Part shown: one piece after another, positions 1 through 8,192 of the stretch
Layout of the letters: every line of letters begins with the position of its first letter
Position numbering within the stretch: the first letter of the stretch is position 1
NCBI RefSeq assembly: GCF_029319185.1
Contig: NZ_CP119754.1
Location: 1,736,001 to 1,800,000 of the forward strand
Length of the DNA: 64,000 bases
DNA from: Superficieibacter sp. HKU1
GTDB lineage: Bacteria; Pseudomonadota; Gammaproteobacteria; Enterobacterales; Enterobacteriaceae
Direction of reading: 5' to 3'
Made by a program: the position numbers and the translations under genes
The notes under the pieces: generated by a model
Told to the model about the DNA's origin: nothing
The model's database searches: none
What the model saw: the letters and a program-made list of their open reading frames with translations, nothing else

Positions 1-293
1 CTTATCTGTGGATGACCCTTGGGTTAAGCCTTTATGCGTTCGGGATCGGGCTGGCAAACGCCGGGCTGGTGCGTCTGACGCTGTTTGCCAGCGACGTCAG
101 TAAAGGGACCGTCTCTGCGGCGATGGGGATGCTGCAAATGCTGATTTTCACCGTGGGCATTGAGCTAAGCAAGCATGCGTATCTGCTGGGTGGAAACGGC
201 CTGTTTAGCCTGTTCAACCTGGCGAGCGGCGTTCTGTACGGTGGGCTGATCATTGCCTTTCTGAAGAACAACGCGGTGGGGAATACTCAGTAG
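1..293 (+). CDS. mdfA: Multidrug efflux MFS transporter MdfA, C-terminal part
   Basis: This is the 3' end of an open frame that enters the window from the left (frame from base 3). The roughly 97 visible residues match the C-terminus of E. coli MdfA as I remember it, with a final transmembrane pair and the conserved stretch around LANAGLVRLTLFASD. MdfA is an inner-membrane drug/proton antiporter of the major facilitator superfamily that exports cationic and neutral drugs such as chloramphenicol. The catalytic N-terminal half lies outside the window. In K-12 mdfA is followed by ybjG and ybjH; here ybjI follows directly in convergent orientation. Confidence 0.93.
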   Translation, partial: YLWMTLGLSLYAFGIGLANAGLVRLTLFASDVSKGTVSAAMGMLQMLIFTVGIELSKHAYLLGGNGLFSLFNLASGVLYGGLIIAFLKNNAVGNTQ

Positions 294-310
294 CTGACAT
301 GACGCACACT

Positions 311-336
311 GCCGGGTGAGGGGAGTCTCACCCGGC
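311..336. terminator. Perfect 10-bp hairpin between convergent mdfA and ybjI
   Basis: GCCGGGTGAG at 311-320 pairs perfectly with CTCACCCGGC at 327-336 around a 6-base loop. It sits between two converging genes, so a bidirectional terminator or a REP-type palindrome is likely. There is no clear T-run on either side, which makes pure intrinsic termination uncertain. Confidence 0.5.
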
Positions 337-342
337 AAGGCA

Positions 343-1155
343 TTACTGAAACGGCGCCTCGCGATCCAGCACGTTATCAATAATCCCCAGTACGCCTTCA
401 TCATTATTCAGCGGGGCCTCGAAGCGAGCCACGGCTTTGACCGCTGGCGACGCGTTGGACATGGCAAAACTGAATCCTGCCTGACGCAGCATTTCAATAT
501 CGTTGCCGCTGTCACCAAACGCGACCACTTCGCTATCGTCAATACCCCAGCGCTTCTGCAAAATCCGCAGGCCGTTCGCCTTATGCACGCCGGGGATAAT
601 CAGGTCGATACTGCCGTGGCCGGTCGTCACGGCGGTCATCATATCGCCCAGCGCCGTATGCAGTAGTTGCTGCATTTCCGGCACCAGCGTATCCGGAATA
701 TTCAGCCCGAATTTGAGGAAGGTATCGTCAATATTATCGAAGCTATCCACCTCTTCCAGACGGTGATAATAGCGGGCAGCAATCGCTTTAAACGCCTCGT
801 CGTAATGTCTGAGCGTATAGGCGCTATTCTTCCCGCAGGCGATAATTTCAATATTGGTCAGCGTTTGCAGATGCTCAACCACCGCATCGAAATGGGCTTT
901 CGGCAGATTGCAGTTAAAGATATCGTGCTGCGCATCAACCACCCAGCCGCCGTTTTCGGCGACAAAGGCGATTTCATGCGCAATCTCCGGGAAAAAGGAG
1001 ATCAGCTGGTAGTACTGATTGCCGCTTGCCACCACAAAACGGATGCCCTGCTGCTTCATGCGCTGGTACTGGGCCAGAAAACGCTCGCGATTATAAATTT
1101 TAGCATCGCTGAGAAAGGTGCCATCCATGTCGACGGCGATAAGTTTAATGCTCAT
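343..1155 (-). CDS. ybjI: HAD-superfamily sugar phosphatase YbjI (Cof type)
   Basis: 270-residue Cof-type haloacid dehalogenase phosphatase. Motif I DMDGT near residues 9-13 supplies the nucleophile and acid/base aspartates, and the C-terminal FGDSGND motif supplies the Mg-binding acids. In E. coli YbjI dephosphorylates FMN and sugar phosphates such as erythrose-4-phosphate; that activity is inferred here from similarity. The ATG at 1155 overlaps the TGA of ybjJ in a TGATG arrangement, so the two genes are translationally coupled. A TTG one codon upstream could also start but is less likely. Confidence 0.95.
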   Translation of the reverse strand: MSIKLIAVDMDGTFLSDAKIYNRERFLAQYQRMKQQGIRFVVASGNQYYQLISFFPEIAHEIAFVAENGGWVVDAQHDIFNCNLPKAHFDAVVEHLQTLTNIEIIACGKNSAYTLRHYDEAFKAIAARYYHRLEEVDSFDNIDDTFLKFGLNIPDTLVPEMQQLLHTALGDMMTAVTTGHGSIDLIIPGVHKANGLRILQKRWGIDDSEVVAFGDSGNDIEMLRQAGFSFAMSNASPAVKAVARFEAPLNNDEGVLGIIDNVLDREAPFQ

Positions 1156-2348
1156 CAATGACTCTCCATAGCAGGGGCCGGCGTGGGTTTAGCGACCGCT
1201 TTAGCCACCACGGCGGCGATCAGGACCAGGCCCAGAACCACCATCATAGCGCTACGCAGGCCATAATGCTCGCCGAGGAAGCCAAGCAGCGGCGGGCCGA
1301 CCAGGAACGCCAGATAACCGGTAATGGCGACGACGCTCACCCGGGTTGCAGCATCCGGTCCGGTATCGCTGGCGGCAGAGATCGTCAGCGGGAAGCCCAG
1401 CGACGCGCCCAGTCCCCACAGGATTACCGACATGCCCGCGACCCAGGCGCTGTCAACGAAGATAATCAGCGCAATCCCCAGCGCGCCCATTACCGCGCTG
1501 GCACGGACTACCGCCACCCGGCTGTAGCGATCGATAAACCAGCCGCCGGTAAAACGTCCCACCGTCATGCCGAGGGTGAATCCGGTGTAGACCAGCGAGC
1601 CGGAGGTTGGACTGAATCCGTGGCCGTCTACCATTAACAGCGGCAGCCAGTCATTCGCGGAGCCTTCGGCAAACGCCATCGCCAGCACGATCACGCCAAT
1701 CAGCAGCAATTGAATATCGCGATAAAACGGCAGTCCTTTCTCCGCCGTGGCGGCCGTTTCCGCGCTGTTTTTGCCGGTGCCGTCCGGAATGGCTTTGATG
1801 GCAATGGCAATGGGGAGGATAGCGAACAGCGCGGCGAGCAGAATATGGATATTGGCCGAAACCCCTAACGCGGTCAGCATCATACCTACGCCCGCACCGG
1901 CCAGCGTGCCAAAACTATAAAAACCGTGCATCATCGGCAGCACCGTTTTATTGATTTCCCGCTCGACCGTCGCACCTTCAACGTTAATAGCGACTTCCGC
2001 CGCGCCAAAGCTGCCGCCAAAAATGGCCAGTCCAAAGGCAAAGCACAGCGCCGATGAAAGCCACAGCGCCCCGCTCAGCACCATCATGCCCAGCACCGCG
2101 CAGGACATGGTGGCGCGGATCACTTTGCGGGTGCCATAACGTTTGACCAGCCAGGCGGAAGATAAAATACCGCTCATTGAGCCTACCGAAAGGCCAAACA
2201 GCACCACGCCCATCTCTGCGGTCGAAACCGATAAAATATCGCGAATTGCCGGGGTACGTGTCGCCCAGGAGGTCATCAGCAGACCAGGTATAAAAAAGAA
2301 GGCAAAAAGAGCCCAGGTACGTAACTGCAGGGCCTTACGAGGCGTCAT
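1155..2348 (-). CDS. ybjJ: MFS inner-membrane transporter YbjJ
   Basis: 397-residue protein with about twelve hydrophobic segments typical of the major facilitator superfamily, close to the 402 residues of E. coli YbjJ. Its substrate is not established. It is the first gene of a two-gene unit with ybjI, whose start codon overlaps the YbjJ stop. It is divergent from the regulator rcdA with only 92 bp between the starts. That spacing makes it a natural target for RcdA, as in many TetR-regulator/transporter pairs. Confidence 0.92.
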   Translation of the reverse strand: MTPRKALQLRTWALFAFFFIPGLLMTSWATRTPAIRDILSVSTAEMGVVLFGLSVGSMSGILSSAWLVKRYGTRKVIRATMSCAVLGMMVLSGALWLSSALCFAFGLAIFGGSFGAAEVAINVEGATVEREINKTVLPMMHGFYSFGTLAGAGVGMMLTALGVSANIHILLAALFAILPIAIAIKAIPDGTGKNSAETAATAEKGLPFYRDIQLLLIGVIVLAMAFAEGSANDWLPLLMVDGHGFSPTSGSLVYTGFTLGMTVGRFTGGWFIDRYSRVAVVRASAVMGALGIALIIFVDSAWVAGMSVILWGLGASLGFPLTISAASDTGPDAATRVSVVAITGYLAFLVGPPLLGFLGEHYGLRSAMMVVLGLVLIAAVVAKAVAKPTPAPAMESH

Positions 2349-2403
2349 GGCTATGTTTCCCTATGCGCAAAAAATATCACCGCAGACAACACTAGCAACT
2401 CCG

Positions 2404-2417
2404 TGTACATTTGTACA
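2404..2417. promoter_or_regulatory. Palindromic candidate operator between ybjJ and rcdA
   Basis: TGTACA at 2404-2409 and TGTACA at 2412-2417 form a perfect inverted repeat separated by TT. It lies 24 bp upstream of the rcdA start, in the short divergent promoter region. TetR-family regulators commonly bind such palindromes and control their own gene and the divergent neighbour. The assignment to RcdA is an inference. Confidence 0.45.
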
Positions 2418-2440
2418 TAAACTGGATATGAGGAATTCTA

Positions 2441-2986
2441 ATGGCTCGTCCGCCCAATGATCCGCTGCGCCGGGAGAAAATTCTTCAGGCGACGCTTGAA
2501 ACCATCGCGACTCACGGCATTAACGCGGTGACGCACCGAAAAATTGCGCAGTGCGCCGGTGTGCCGCTGGGATCGTTGACCTACTATTTCGCCGGTATAG
2601 ATGCGTTGCTGGAAGAGGCGTTCAGCGGCTTCACCGAACAGATGTCCGTTCAGTATCTGGCTTTTTTTCAGGATGTACAGAACCGGGCGCAGGCAGCGGA
2701 GGCGGTAGCCGAACTGATTTTCAGTGCCCAGATGACCACCGTCAGAAATATGGAGCTGATGTATCAGCTTTATGCCTATATGAGCAAGAAACCGGCGTTA
2801 AAGGGCATCATGCAAAACTGGATGCGCCGCAGTCAACAAACGCTGGAGTACTGGTTCGAGCCGGTCACCGCCCGCGCGCTGGACGCGTTTATTGAAGGCA
2901 TGACGCTCCATTTTGTCATTGACCGCCAGCCGCTGACGCGGGACGAAATACGCTGCATGGTGGCAAGGATTGCGGGTGGGGGATGA
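2441..2986 (+). CDS. rcdA: TetR-family regulator RcdA (YbjK)
   Basis: 181-residue TetR/AcrR-type repressor. The helix-turn-helix covers roughly residues 28-50 (THRKIAQCAGVPLGSLTYYF). The rest is the helical ligand-binding and dimerisation domain, close to the 178 residues of E. coli RcdA. In E. coli RcdA activates the biofilm master regulator csgD and affects other stress genes. The ATG at 2441 has a GAGGA ribosome-binding site. The gene is divergent from ybjJ, and the convergent sRNA RybB starts 13 bp past the stop codon. Confidence 0.93.
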   Translation: MARPPNDPLRREKILQATLETIATHGINAVTHRKIAQCAGVPLGSLTYYFAGIDALLEEAFSGFTEQMSVQYLAFFQDVQNRAQAAEAVAELIFSAQMTTVRNMELMYQLYAYMSKKPALKGIMQNWMRRSQQTLEYWFEPVTARALDAFIEGMTLHFVIDRQPLTRDEIRCMVARIAGGG

Positions 2987-2998
2987 ATTTCAGGCAAC

Positions 2999-3077
2999 AA
3001 AAAACCCATCAACCTTGAACCAAAACGGCGGGGTTGATGGGCTCCACAAATTGGGGACATCAAAGAAAAGCAGTGGC
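2999..3077 (-). ncRNA. rybB: RybB small regulatory RNA
   Basis: The minus strand reads GCCACTGCTTTTCTTTGATG at its 5' end (from 3077). It finishes with a GC-rich hairpin (CCCATCAACC...GGTTGATGGG) and a T-run near 2999, giving 79 nt as in E. coli RybB. RybB is an Hfq-dependent sRNA. Its 5' seed represses ompC, ompW, fadL and other outer-membrane protein mRNAs when envelope stress activates sigmaE. The locus between rcdA and ybjL is the same as in E. coli. Confidence 0.95.
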
Positions 3078-3083
3078 ACTAAT

Positions 3084-3113
3084 TATGACTAGCGGCCAAA
3101 GGAAAAGTTCTCA
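3084..3113 (-). promoter_or_regulatory. SigmaE promoter of rybB
   Basis: On the minus strand upstream of RybB there is a GAACTT -35 element, 16 bases, then TCATA as the -10. The first RybB base follows six bases later. This fits the sigmaE consensus (GGAACTT, 16 nt, TCTGA/TCAAA) and the known sigmaE control of rybB. Confidence 0.75.
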
Positions 3114-3153
3114 GCGGTTGCAAAAAATTTTCGTTATCCTGCAAACTTCAGTT

Positions 3154-4839
3154 TTATCCTATGCCGGGCCAGATGACGATAATCAGTGTTCCCGCCAGGG
3201 TAAGCAGGACGTTGGCGATAGCGTAGGTGCCTGCATAGCCCAGCGCCGGTATATTACTGCGCGCCGTATCGCTGATAATTTCCATAGCCGGTGCGCAGGT
3301 TCGCGCCCCCATCATGGCACCAAACAACATCGCACGGTTCATCCGCAGAACGTAAGCGCCAAATAAAAAGCAGATCACCACGGGGACCAGGCTGACAATC
3401 AGCCCGGCAATCAGCATCTGGCCGCCGACCGCGCCGAGACCGTGGCCGATGCCGCTACCGGCACTTAATCCCACGCCGGCCATAAAGACCATCAGGCCAA
3501 ACTCTTTGACCATCGTCAGTGCGCCCTGCGGGATGTAGCCGAAGGTGGGGTGGTTGGCACGCAGGAAACCGAGCATGATGCCAGCAAACAGTAATCCAGC
3601 GGCGTTACCCACGCCAAAGCTGAACGAGCTGAACTGGAAAGTGATCATGCCGATCATCAGGCCGACAATGAAAAACGCGCAGAAGGCCAGCAGGTCGGTA
3701 ACCTGGCTGTGAATAGAAATAAAGCCGATACGATCCGCGATGGTTTTGACACGCCTTGCGTCACCGCTCACCTGTAAGACGTCGCCTTTGTTGAGCACGA
3801 CGTTATCGTCAATCGGCATTTCGATCTGGCTGCGGATCACCCGGTTCAAAAAGCAGCCGTGATCGGTAAGCTTAAGCTGTGCCAGACGGCGGCCTACGGC
3901 GTTGTGGTTTTTCACCACAATTTCTTCCGTTACGATGCGCATATCCAGCAAATCGCGGTCGAAGACCTCTTTACCGTTACGAAAACTGGGGTCGAGACGG
4001 GCGTGGGCATCGGGGTAGCCCACCAGCGCAATCTCATCGCCCATTTGCAGCACCGCGTCGCCGTCCGGGCTTGCCAGAATGCCGTTACGACGAATGCGTT
4101 CTATATAGCAGCCTGTCTGGCGATAAATCCCCAGCTCGCGCAGGTTTTTACCGTCGGCCCATTCGACCAGCTCGGAACCAACACGATAAGCGCGGATCAC
4201 CGGCAGATATACCTTACGGTTCACGTCGGTATCCAGACCACGCTCACGGGCGATCTGCTGGGCGCTGGTCTGCAAATCCTGATGCTGCAACTTAGGCAGA
4301 TAGCGCGCGCCGAAAATCAGACTGACCAGACCAATTAAATAGGTCAGGGCGTATCCCAGGCTCAGGTTATCGAGTGCCTGCGATAGCTGGCTGCCCTGCA
4401 TACCTGAATGGCGAAGCGTATCCCCGGCACCTACCAGCACTGGCGTTGAGGTCATTGAACCGGCCAGCATACCCGCCGTCAGGCCGATATCCCAGCCGAA
4501 TAGCCGACCTAACCCCAGGGCGATCAGCAGAGCGCTACCGACCATTACCAGAGCCAGCATTAAGTAATTTTTTCCGTCGCGAAAAAAAATGGAGAAAAAA
4601 TTGGGTCCGGCTTCCACGCCGACACAAAAAATAAACAACATAAAACCCAGATTTAAGGCATCTGTGTTAATGCTGAAATGCTGCTGTCCCAGTAATAGTG
4701 AGACAACTAAAACGCCAATGGAATTACCGAGTTGTACTGAACCAAGGCGTAATTTACCCAGGCAAAGACCCAGTGCCAGAACAACAAATAATAACAGGAT
4801 GTAATTCCCGTTTAACAATTCTGCGACGTTTATATTCAC
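3154..4839 (-). CDS. ybjL: Putative transporter YbjL (AspT/YidE family)
   Basis: 561 residues, the same length as E. coli YbjL. Two blocks of hydrophobic helices (about residues 1-180 and 385-561) flank a cytoplasmic middle section. That middle holds two TrkA-C (RCK_C) type domains around residues 200-380. The arrangement is typical of the aspartate:alanine exchanger (AAE) family. A substrate for YbjL is not settled, although amino- or dicarboxylate transport has been proposed. The gene stands alone, with RybB just downstream in the same orientation. Confidence 0.93.
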   Translation of the reverse strand: MNINVAELLNGNYILLLFVVLALGLCLGKLRLGSVQLGNSIGVLVVSLLLGQQHFSINTDALNLGFMLFIFCVGVEAGPNFFSIFFRDGKNYLMLALVMVGSALLIALGLGRLFGWDIGLTAGMLAGSMTSTPVLVGAGDTLRHSGMQGSQLSQALDNLSLGYALTYLIGLVSLIFGARYLPKLQHQDLQTSAQQIARERGLDTDVNRKVYLPVIRAYRVGSELVEWADGKNLRELGIYRQTGCYIERIRRNGILASPDGDAVLQMGDEIALVGYPDAHARLDPSFRNGKEVFDRDLLDMRIVTEEIVVKNHNAVGRRLAQLKLTDHGCFLNRVIRSQIEMPIDDNVVLNKGDVLQVSGDARRVKTIADRIGFISIHSQVTDLLAFCAFFIVGLMIGMITFQFSSFSFGVGNAAGLLFAGIMLGFLRANHPTFGYIPQGALTMVKEFGLMVFMAGVGLSAGSGIGHGLGAVGGQMLIAGLIVSLVPVVICFLFGAYVLRMNRAMLFGAMMGARTCAPAMEIISDTARSNIPALGYAGTYAIANVLLTLAGTLIIVIWPGIG

Positions 4840-5115
4840 GGAAGCTAACTTCTTGTTTACGAGTAACTTGTTGAAAGAGAAAGTATTTTGGGCTACTGTT
4901 TTGACGCGGATTCATAAGAACAGTAAAAGTAATCCACGTTGTTTATTACCTTGAAACAAGCCGTTAGTTTAATCGTTCCTGAATGCCACGGCTAGTAAGA
5001 ATCGTATGTGCTCATCGGGGCGCTTTTTTGGCAGGGGATGCCGTAATGCTTTATCTGACTGGGTGCCAGTAAAGGCTAAAAGTAGGTTCGATAGAGAAAG
5101 AGTCAGGAGGATCCT

Positions 5116-5484
5116 TTGAAGTCAGAACGGGGTTGGGCCGGCGTTATCTGCTGCTTTTTACTTTTTATTGTTGTGTGTCTTGCTCTGGCAATGAAAATGC
5201 ACGGTGCGTTTCGTGAGGCAGGTAATCCGGAACTGGGGCTGCTGTTTTTTATCCTGCCCGGCGCGGTTGCCAGTTTTATGTCAACCCGTCAGCGTGTATT
5301 ACGTCCGCTGTTGGGCGCGGTTTTAGCGGCTCCACTGTGTCTGGTAGTGATGCATCTGTTTTTTGCCAGCCACCGTTCATTCTGGCAGGAGCTGGCATGG
5401 CTTTTGAGCGCCGTGTTCTGGTGCGCGTTGGGGGCATTGTGTTTTCTGTTTATCAGTACGCTGCTGGAAGGTAAAGACAAGTAA
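5116..5484 (+). CDS. ybjM: Small inner-membrane protein YbjM
   Basis: 122-residue, strongly hydrophobic protein with about four membrane spans, matching E. coli YbjM in place and size. Its function is unknown. It starts with TTG at 5116, and a strong AGGAGG ribosome-binding site 6 bases upstream decides this start. In K-12 the next genes are grxA (opposite strand) and ybjC; here nfsA follows after only 113 bp. Confidence 0.88.
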   Translation: MKSERGWAGVICCFLLFIVVCLALAMKMHGAFREAGNPELGLLFFILPGAVASFMSTRQRVLRPLLGAVLAAPLCLVVMHLFFASHRSFWQELAWLLSAVFWCALGALCFLFISTLLEGKDK

Positions 5485-5533
5485 CCCTCTTTCTCTGGTT
5501 AACTACCGACGGGAAGTTATACCCTATACTGGT

Positions 5534-5580
5534 ATCGCTCCCCGCCTGTAGCAGCGCGCGGGAGCGATAATCTCTTTTTG
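5534..5580 (+). terminator. Hairpin between ybjM and nfsA
   Basis: ATCGCTCCC at 5534-5542 pairs with GGGAGCGAT at 5560-5568, followed by AATCTCTTTTT. This may end ybjM transcription, or it may be what remains next to the deleted grxA-ybjC segment. The loop is long (17 nt). Confidence 0.45.
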
Positions 5581-5597
5581 CCAGACAGGAAAATGTA

Positions 5598-6320
5598 ATG
5601 ACGCCGACTATCGATCTTTTGCGCAGCCATCGCTCAATTCGCCATTTCACCGATCGCCCCATCACTGACGAGCAGCGTCACGCTATCATCGCCAGCGCCC
5701 AGTCGGCTTCCAGCTCCAGCTTTTTGCAGTGTAGTTCTATTGTGCGTATTACCGACCGCCAGATGCGCGAATCGCTGGTGACGTTGACCGGCGGACAACA
5801 ACATGTCGCCGAAGCAGCGGAGTTCTGGGTTTTTTGCGCCGACTTTAACCGTAATCTACAAATTTGCCCCGATGCGCAGCTTGGGCTTGCCGAACAGCTT
5901 TTGTTAGGCGCGGTGGATACCGCGATGCTCGGGCAAAATGCCATGACGGCGGCAGAGTCGCTGGGCTTAGGTGGGGTATATATTGGTGGCATCCGTAACA
6001 GTATTGACGCCGTGACCGACCTGCTGCAACTGCCGAAATACGTGCTGCCGCTGTTCGGGTTATGCCTCGGCTGGCCTGCGGACGATCCGGATGTCAAACC
6101 GCGCATGCCGCAGGCGATGCTGGTGCATGAAAACCACTATCAGCCGCTGGATGAACAGGTGCTGGCGCAGTACGATGACGACCTGGCGAATTACTATTTA
6201 CATCGCGACAGCAATACCCGCCGCGATACGTGGAGCGATCATATTCGCCGCACCATCATTAAAGAAAGCCGCCCCTTTATCCTGGATTATTTGCATAAGC
6301 AGGGATGGGCAACGCGCTAA
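5598..6320 (+). CDS. nfsA: Oxygen-insensitive NADPH nitroreductase NfsA
   Basis: 240 residues, identical in length to E. coli NfsA. It is the major FMN-dependent, NADPH-specific nitroreductase. It reduces nitroaromatics, quinones and nitrofurans by two-electron steps in the cytosol, and activates nitrofurantoin. The N-terminal HRSIRHFTDRPI stretch is the typical FMN-binding start of the family. In E. coli it is transcribed from a SoxS/MarA-controlled promoter upstream of ybjC. Since ybjC is missing here, the promoter must lie in the 113 bp after ybjM or further upstream. Confidence 0.95.
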   Translation: MTPTIDLLRSHRSIRHFTDRPITDEQRHAIIASAQSASSSSFLQCSSIVRITDRQMRESLVTLTGGQQHVAEAAEFWVFCADFNRNLQICPDAQLGLAEQLLLGAVDTAMLGQNAMTAAESLGLGGVYIGGIRNSIDAVTDLLQLPKYVLPLFGLCLGWPADDPDVKPRMPQAMLVHENHYQPLDEQVLAQYDDDLANYYLHRDSNTRRDTWSDHIRRTIIKESRPFILDYLHKQGWATR

Positions 6321-6369
6321 GAATCGGTATTATACGCCGGATCTTCAGGTTCTCTCAGAGAGGTAAAGG

Positions 6370-7272
6370 GTGAAAATTGCCATTTTGTCCCGGGATGGAA
6401 CGCTCTATTCCTGCAAACGTCTGCGCGAGGCCGCGCTGCACCGCGGCCATATCGTTGATATTCTCGATCCGCTTTCCTGCTATATGAATATCAATCCCTC
6501 GGTCTCCTCCATTCACTATAAAGGCCGCCAGTTACCGCATTATGACGCGGTGATCCCGCGTATCGGGTCAGCCATCACCTTCTACGGTACGGCGGCCCTT
6601 CGGCAGTTTGAACTGCTCGGCAGCTACCCGCTGAATGAATCTGTCGCCATCTCCCGTGCGCGGGACAAGCTCCGTTCCATGCAGCTTCTGGCACGTAAAG
6701 GCATTGATCTGCCGCTGACCGGGATGGCCCATTCGCCGGATGACACCAGCGATCTTATTGAGATGGTAGGGGGCGCGCCGCTGGTCGTGAAGCTGGTGGA
6801 AGGCACTCAGGGCATCGGTGTCGTGCTGGCAGAGACGCGCCAGGCGGCGGAAAGCGTCATTGATGCATTTCGTGGGCTGAACGCGCACATTCTGGTTCAG
6901 GAATATATCGCGGAAGCGAAAGGGCGCGATATTCGTTGTCTTGTCGTGGGCGATAAAGTGGTGGCGGCGATTGAGCGCTGTGCCAAAGAGGGCGATTTTC
7001 GCTCGAATTTGCACCGGGGCGGCGTCGCCAGAATCGCCACCATTACCGAGCGCGAAAGGGAGATTGCCGTTACTGCCGCGCAAACGCTGGGTCTTGACGT
7101 GGCTGGCGTCGATATCCTGCGGGCTAACCGTGGGCCGCTGGTGATGGAGGTCAACGCCTCACCCGGTCTGGAAGGCATTGAAAAAACCAGCGGTATCGAC
7201 ATTGCGGCCCGCATGATCCAGTGGATAGAATGCCAGGCAACGCCAGCGTTCTGTCTTAAAATCGGCGGATAA
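6370..7272 (+). CDS. rimK: Ribosomal protein S6:glutamate ligase RimK
   Basis: 300-residue ATP-grasp ligase starting at GTG 6370. RimK adds glutamate residues to the C-terminus of ribosomal protein S6, and can also make poly-alpha-glutamate. The glycine-rich loop VEGTQGIGV (about residues 146-154) and the acidic metal-binding VMEVNASPGLEG motif near the end are present. It follows nfsA by 49 bp and precedes ybjN, as in E. coli. Confidence 0.95.
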   Translation: MKIAILSRDGTLYSCKRLREAALHRGHIVDILDPLSCYMNINPSVSSIHYKGRQLPHYDAVIPRIGSAITFYGTAALRQFELLGSYPLNESVAISRARDKLRSMQLLARKGIDLPLTGMAHSPDDTSDLIEMVGGAPLVVKLVEGTQGIGVVLAETRQAAESVIDAFRGLNAHILVQEYIAEAKGRDIRCLVVGDKVVAAIERCAKEGDFRSNLHRGGVARIATITEREREIAVTAAQTLGLDVAGVDILRANRGPLVMEVNASPGLEGIEKTSGIDIAARMIQWIECQATPAFCLKIGG

Positions 7273-7359
7273 CGCATTTTCACAGCGCATCATGGAATGC
7301 GCGGCGCTTTTTGCGTAAGCTATGGCGCTGATTATTTATCTCATGAGGTCGTACGCACT

Positions 7360-7842
7360 ATGGATTCACTCGTTGTTCCGGGTCTGGACACGCTACGTCA
7401 ATGGCTCGATGAACTGGGAATTAACTTTTTCGAGTGTGATACCTGTCAGGCGTTGCACCTCCCGCACATGCAGAATTTCGACGGTATCTTTGATGCCAAG
7501 GTTGATATTATCGACAATATCGTCCTGTTCTCAGCGCTGGCGGAGGTAAAGCCTTCCGCGCTGCTGCCGCTGGCCTGTGACCTGTCGGCCATCAACGCCA
7601 GTTCGCTGACCGTAAAAGCGTTCCTTGATATTCAGGATGATAATCTGCCCAAACTGGTCGTTTGCTACTCGCTTCCTGCTGCTGTCGGCATCACTAAAGC
7701 GCAGTTCGCCTGGTTCCTGAGCCACAGTGAAGAACAGATTTCCATGGTGATCCTTGAGGCGGGCGCAAATCAGCTTCTCTTTACGGGCGAAGAAAAAGAA
7801 GAGACGCCGCCGGAAGATATCCAGTACCATTTTCTTCACTGA
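7360..7842 (+). CDS. ybjN: YbjN, sensory transduction/motility-associated protein
   Basis: 160 residues aligning throughout with E. coli YbjN (158), beginning MDSLVVPGLDTLRQW. An in-frame start 63 bp upstream exists, but the ATG at 7360 with a TGAGG motif gives the family N-terminus. YbjN has a type III secretion chaperone-like fold. In E. coli its overproduction suppresses motility and exopolysaccharide and affects ts mutants; the molecular role is unclear. Confidence 0.9.
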   Translation: MDSLVVPGLDTLRQWLDELGINFFECDTCQALHLPHMQNFDGIFDAKVDIIDNIVLFSALAEVKPSALLPLACDLSAINASSLTVKAFLDIQDDNLPKLVVCYSLPAAVGITKAQFAWFLSHSEEQISMVILEAGANQLLFTGEEKEETPPEDIQYHFLH

Positions 7843-8116
7843 TCCTTTCTCTGAATAGCGCAGTCGCCACCAGCGCGGCTGCGTATTACCTGTTTTTGTT
7901 CTGCTTTTAACCTCCTTTTAAAGAATTATTCACCTCTCTTTACGATGTTTTGCCTTATCCCATAGACAAAAACTGCATAAAAAATTGATAAACGGCGTTT
8001 TTTAATCTGGGCTATAGCCTCACACACTGGCTAAAGTTATTCTTGCCAGGCTTAACGTAGCGAGTAATGCTTCCAGCAAGAGGGTCTTCTCTTCTGGTCA
8101 GCGCGTCCGAGAAAAT

Positions 8117-8132
8117 ATGCACGAATCTTGCA
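8117..8132 (+). promoter_or_regulatory. Candidate sigma54 promoter of potFGHI
   Basis: ATGCACGAATCTTGCA at 8117-8132 resembles the sigma54 -24/-12 consensus TGGCACG-N4-TTGCW, with a perfect TTGCA and five of seven upstream matches. It lies about 60 bp before potF, in a 350-bp gene-free stretch (7843-8192). The stretch also holds a short inverted repeat GTTCGT/ACGAAC at 8156-8173 just before the ribosome-binding site. Nitrogen control of putrescine uptake would make sense. No clear NtrC site was recognised. Confidence 0.45.
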
Positions 8133-8192
8133 TATCCTTAAATGCATACATTTTTGTTCGTTTGTTAACGAACGCTGAGAAGGAAAAGAAAT

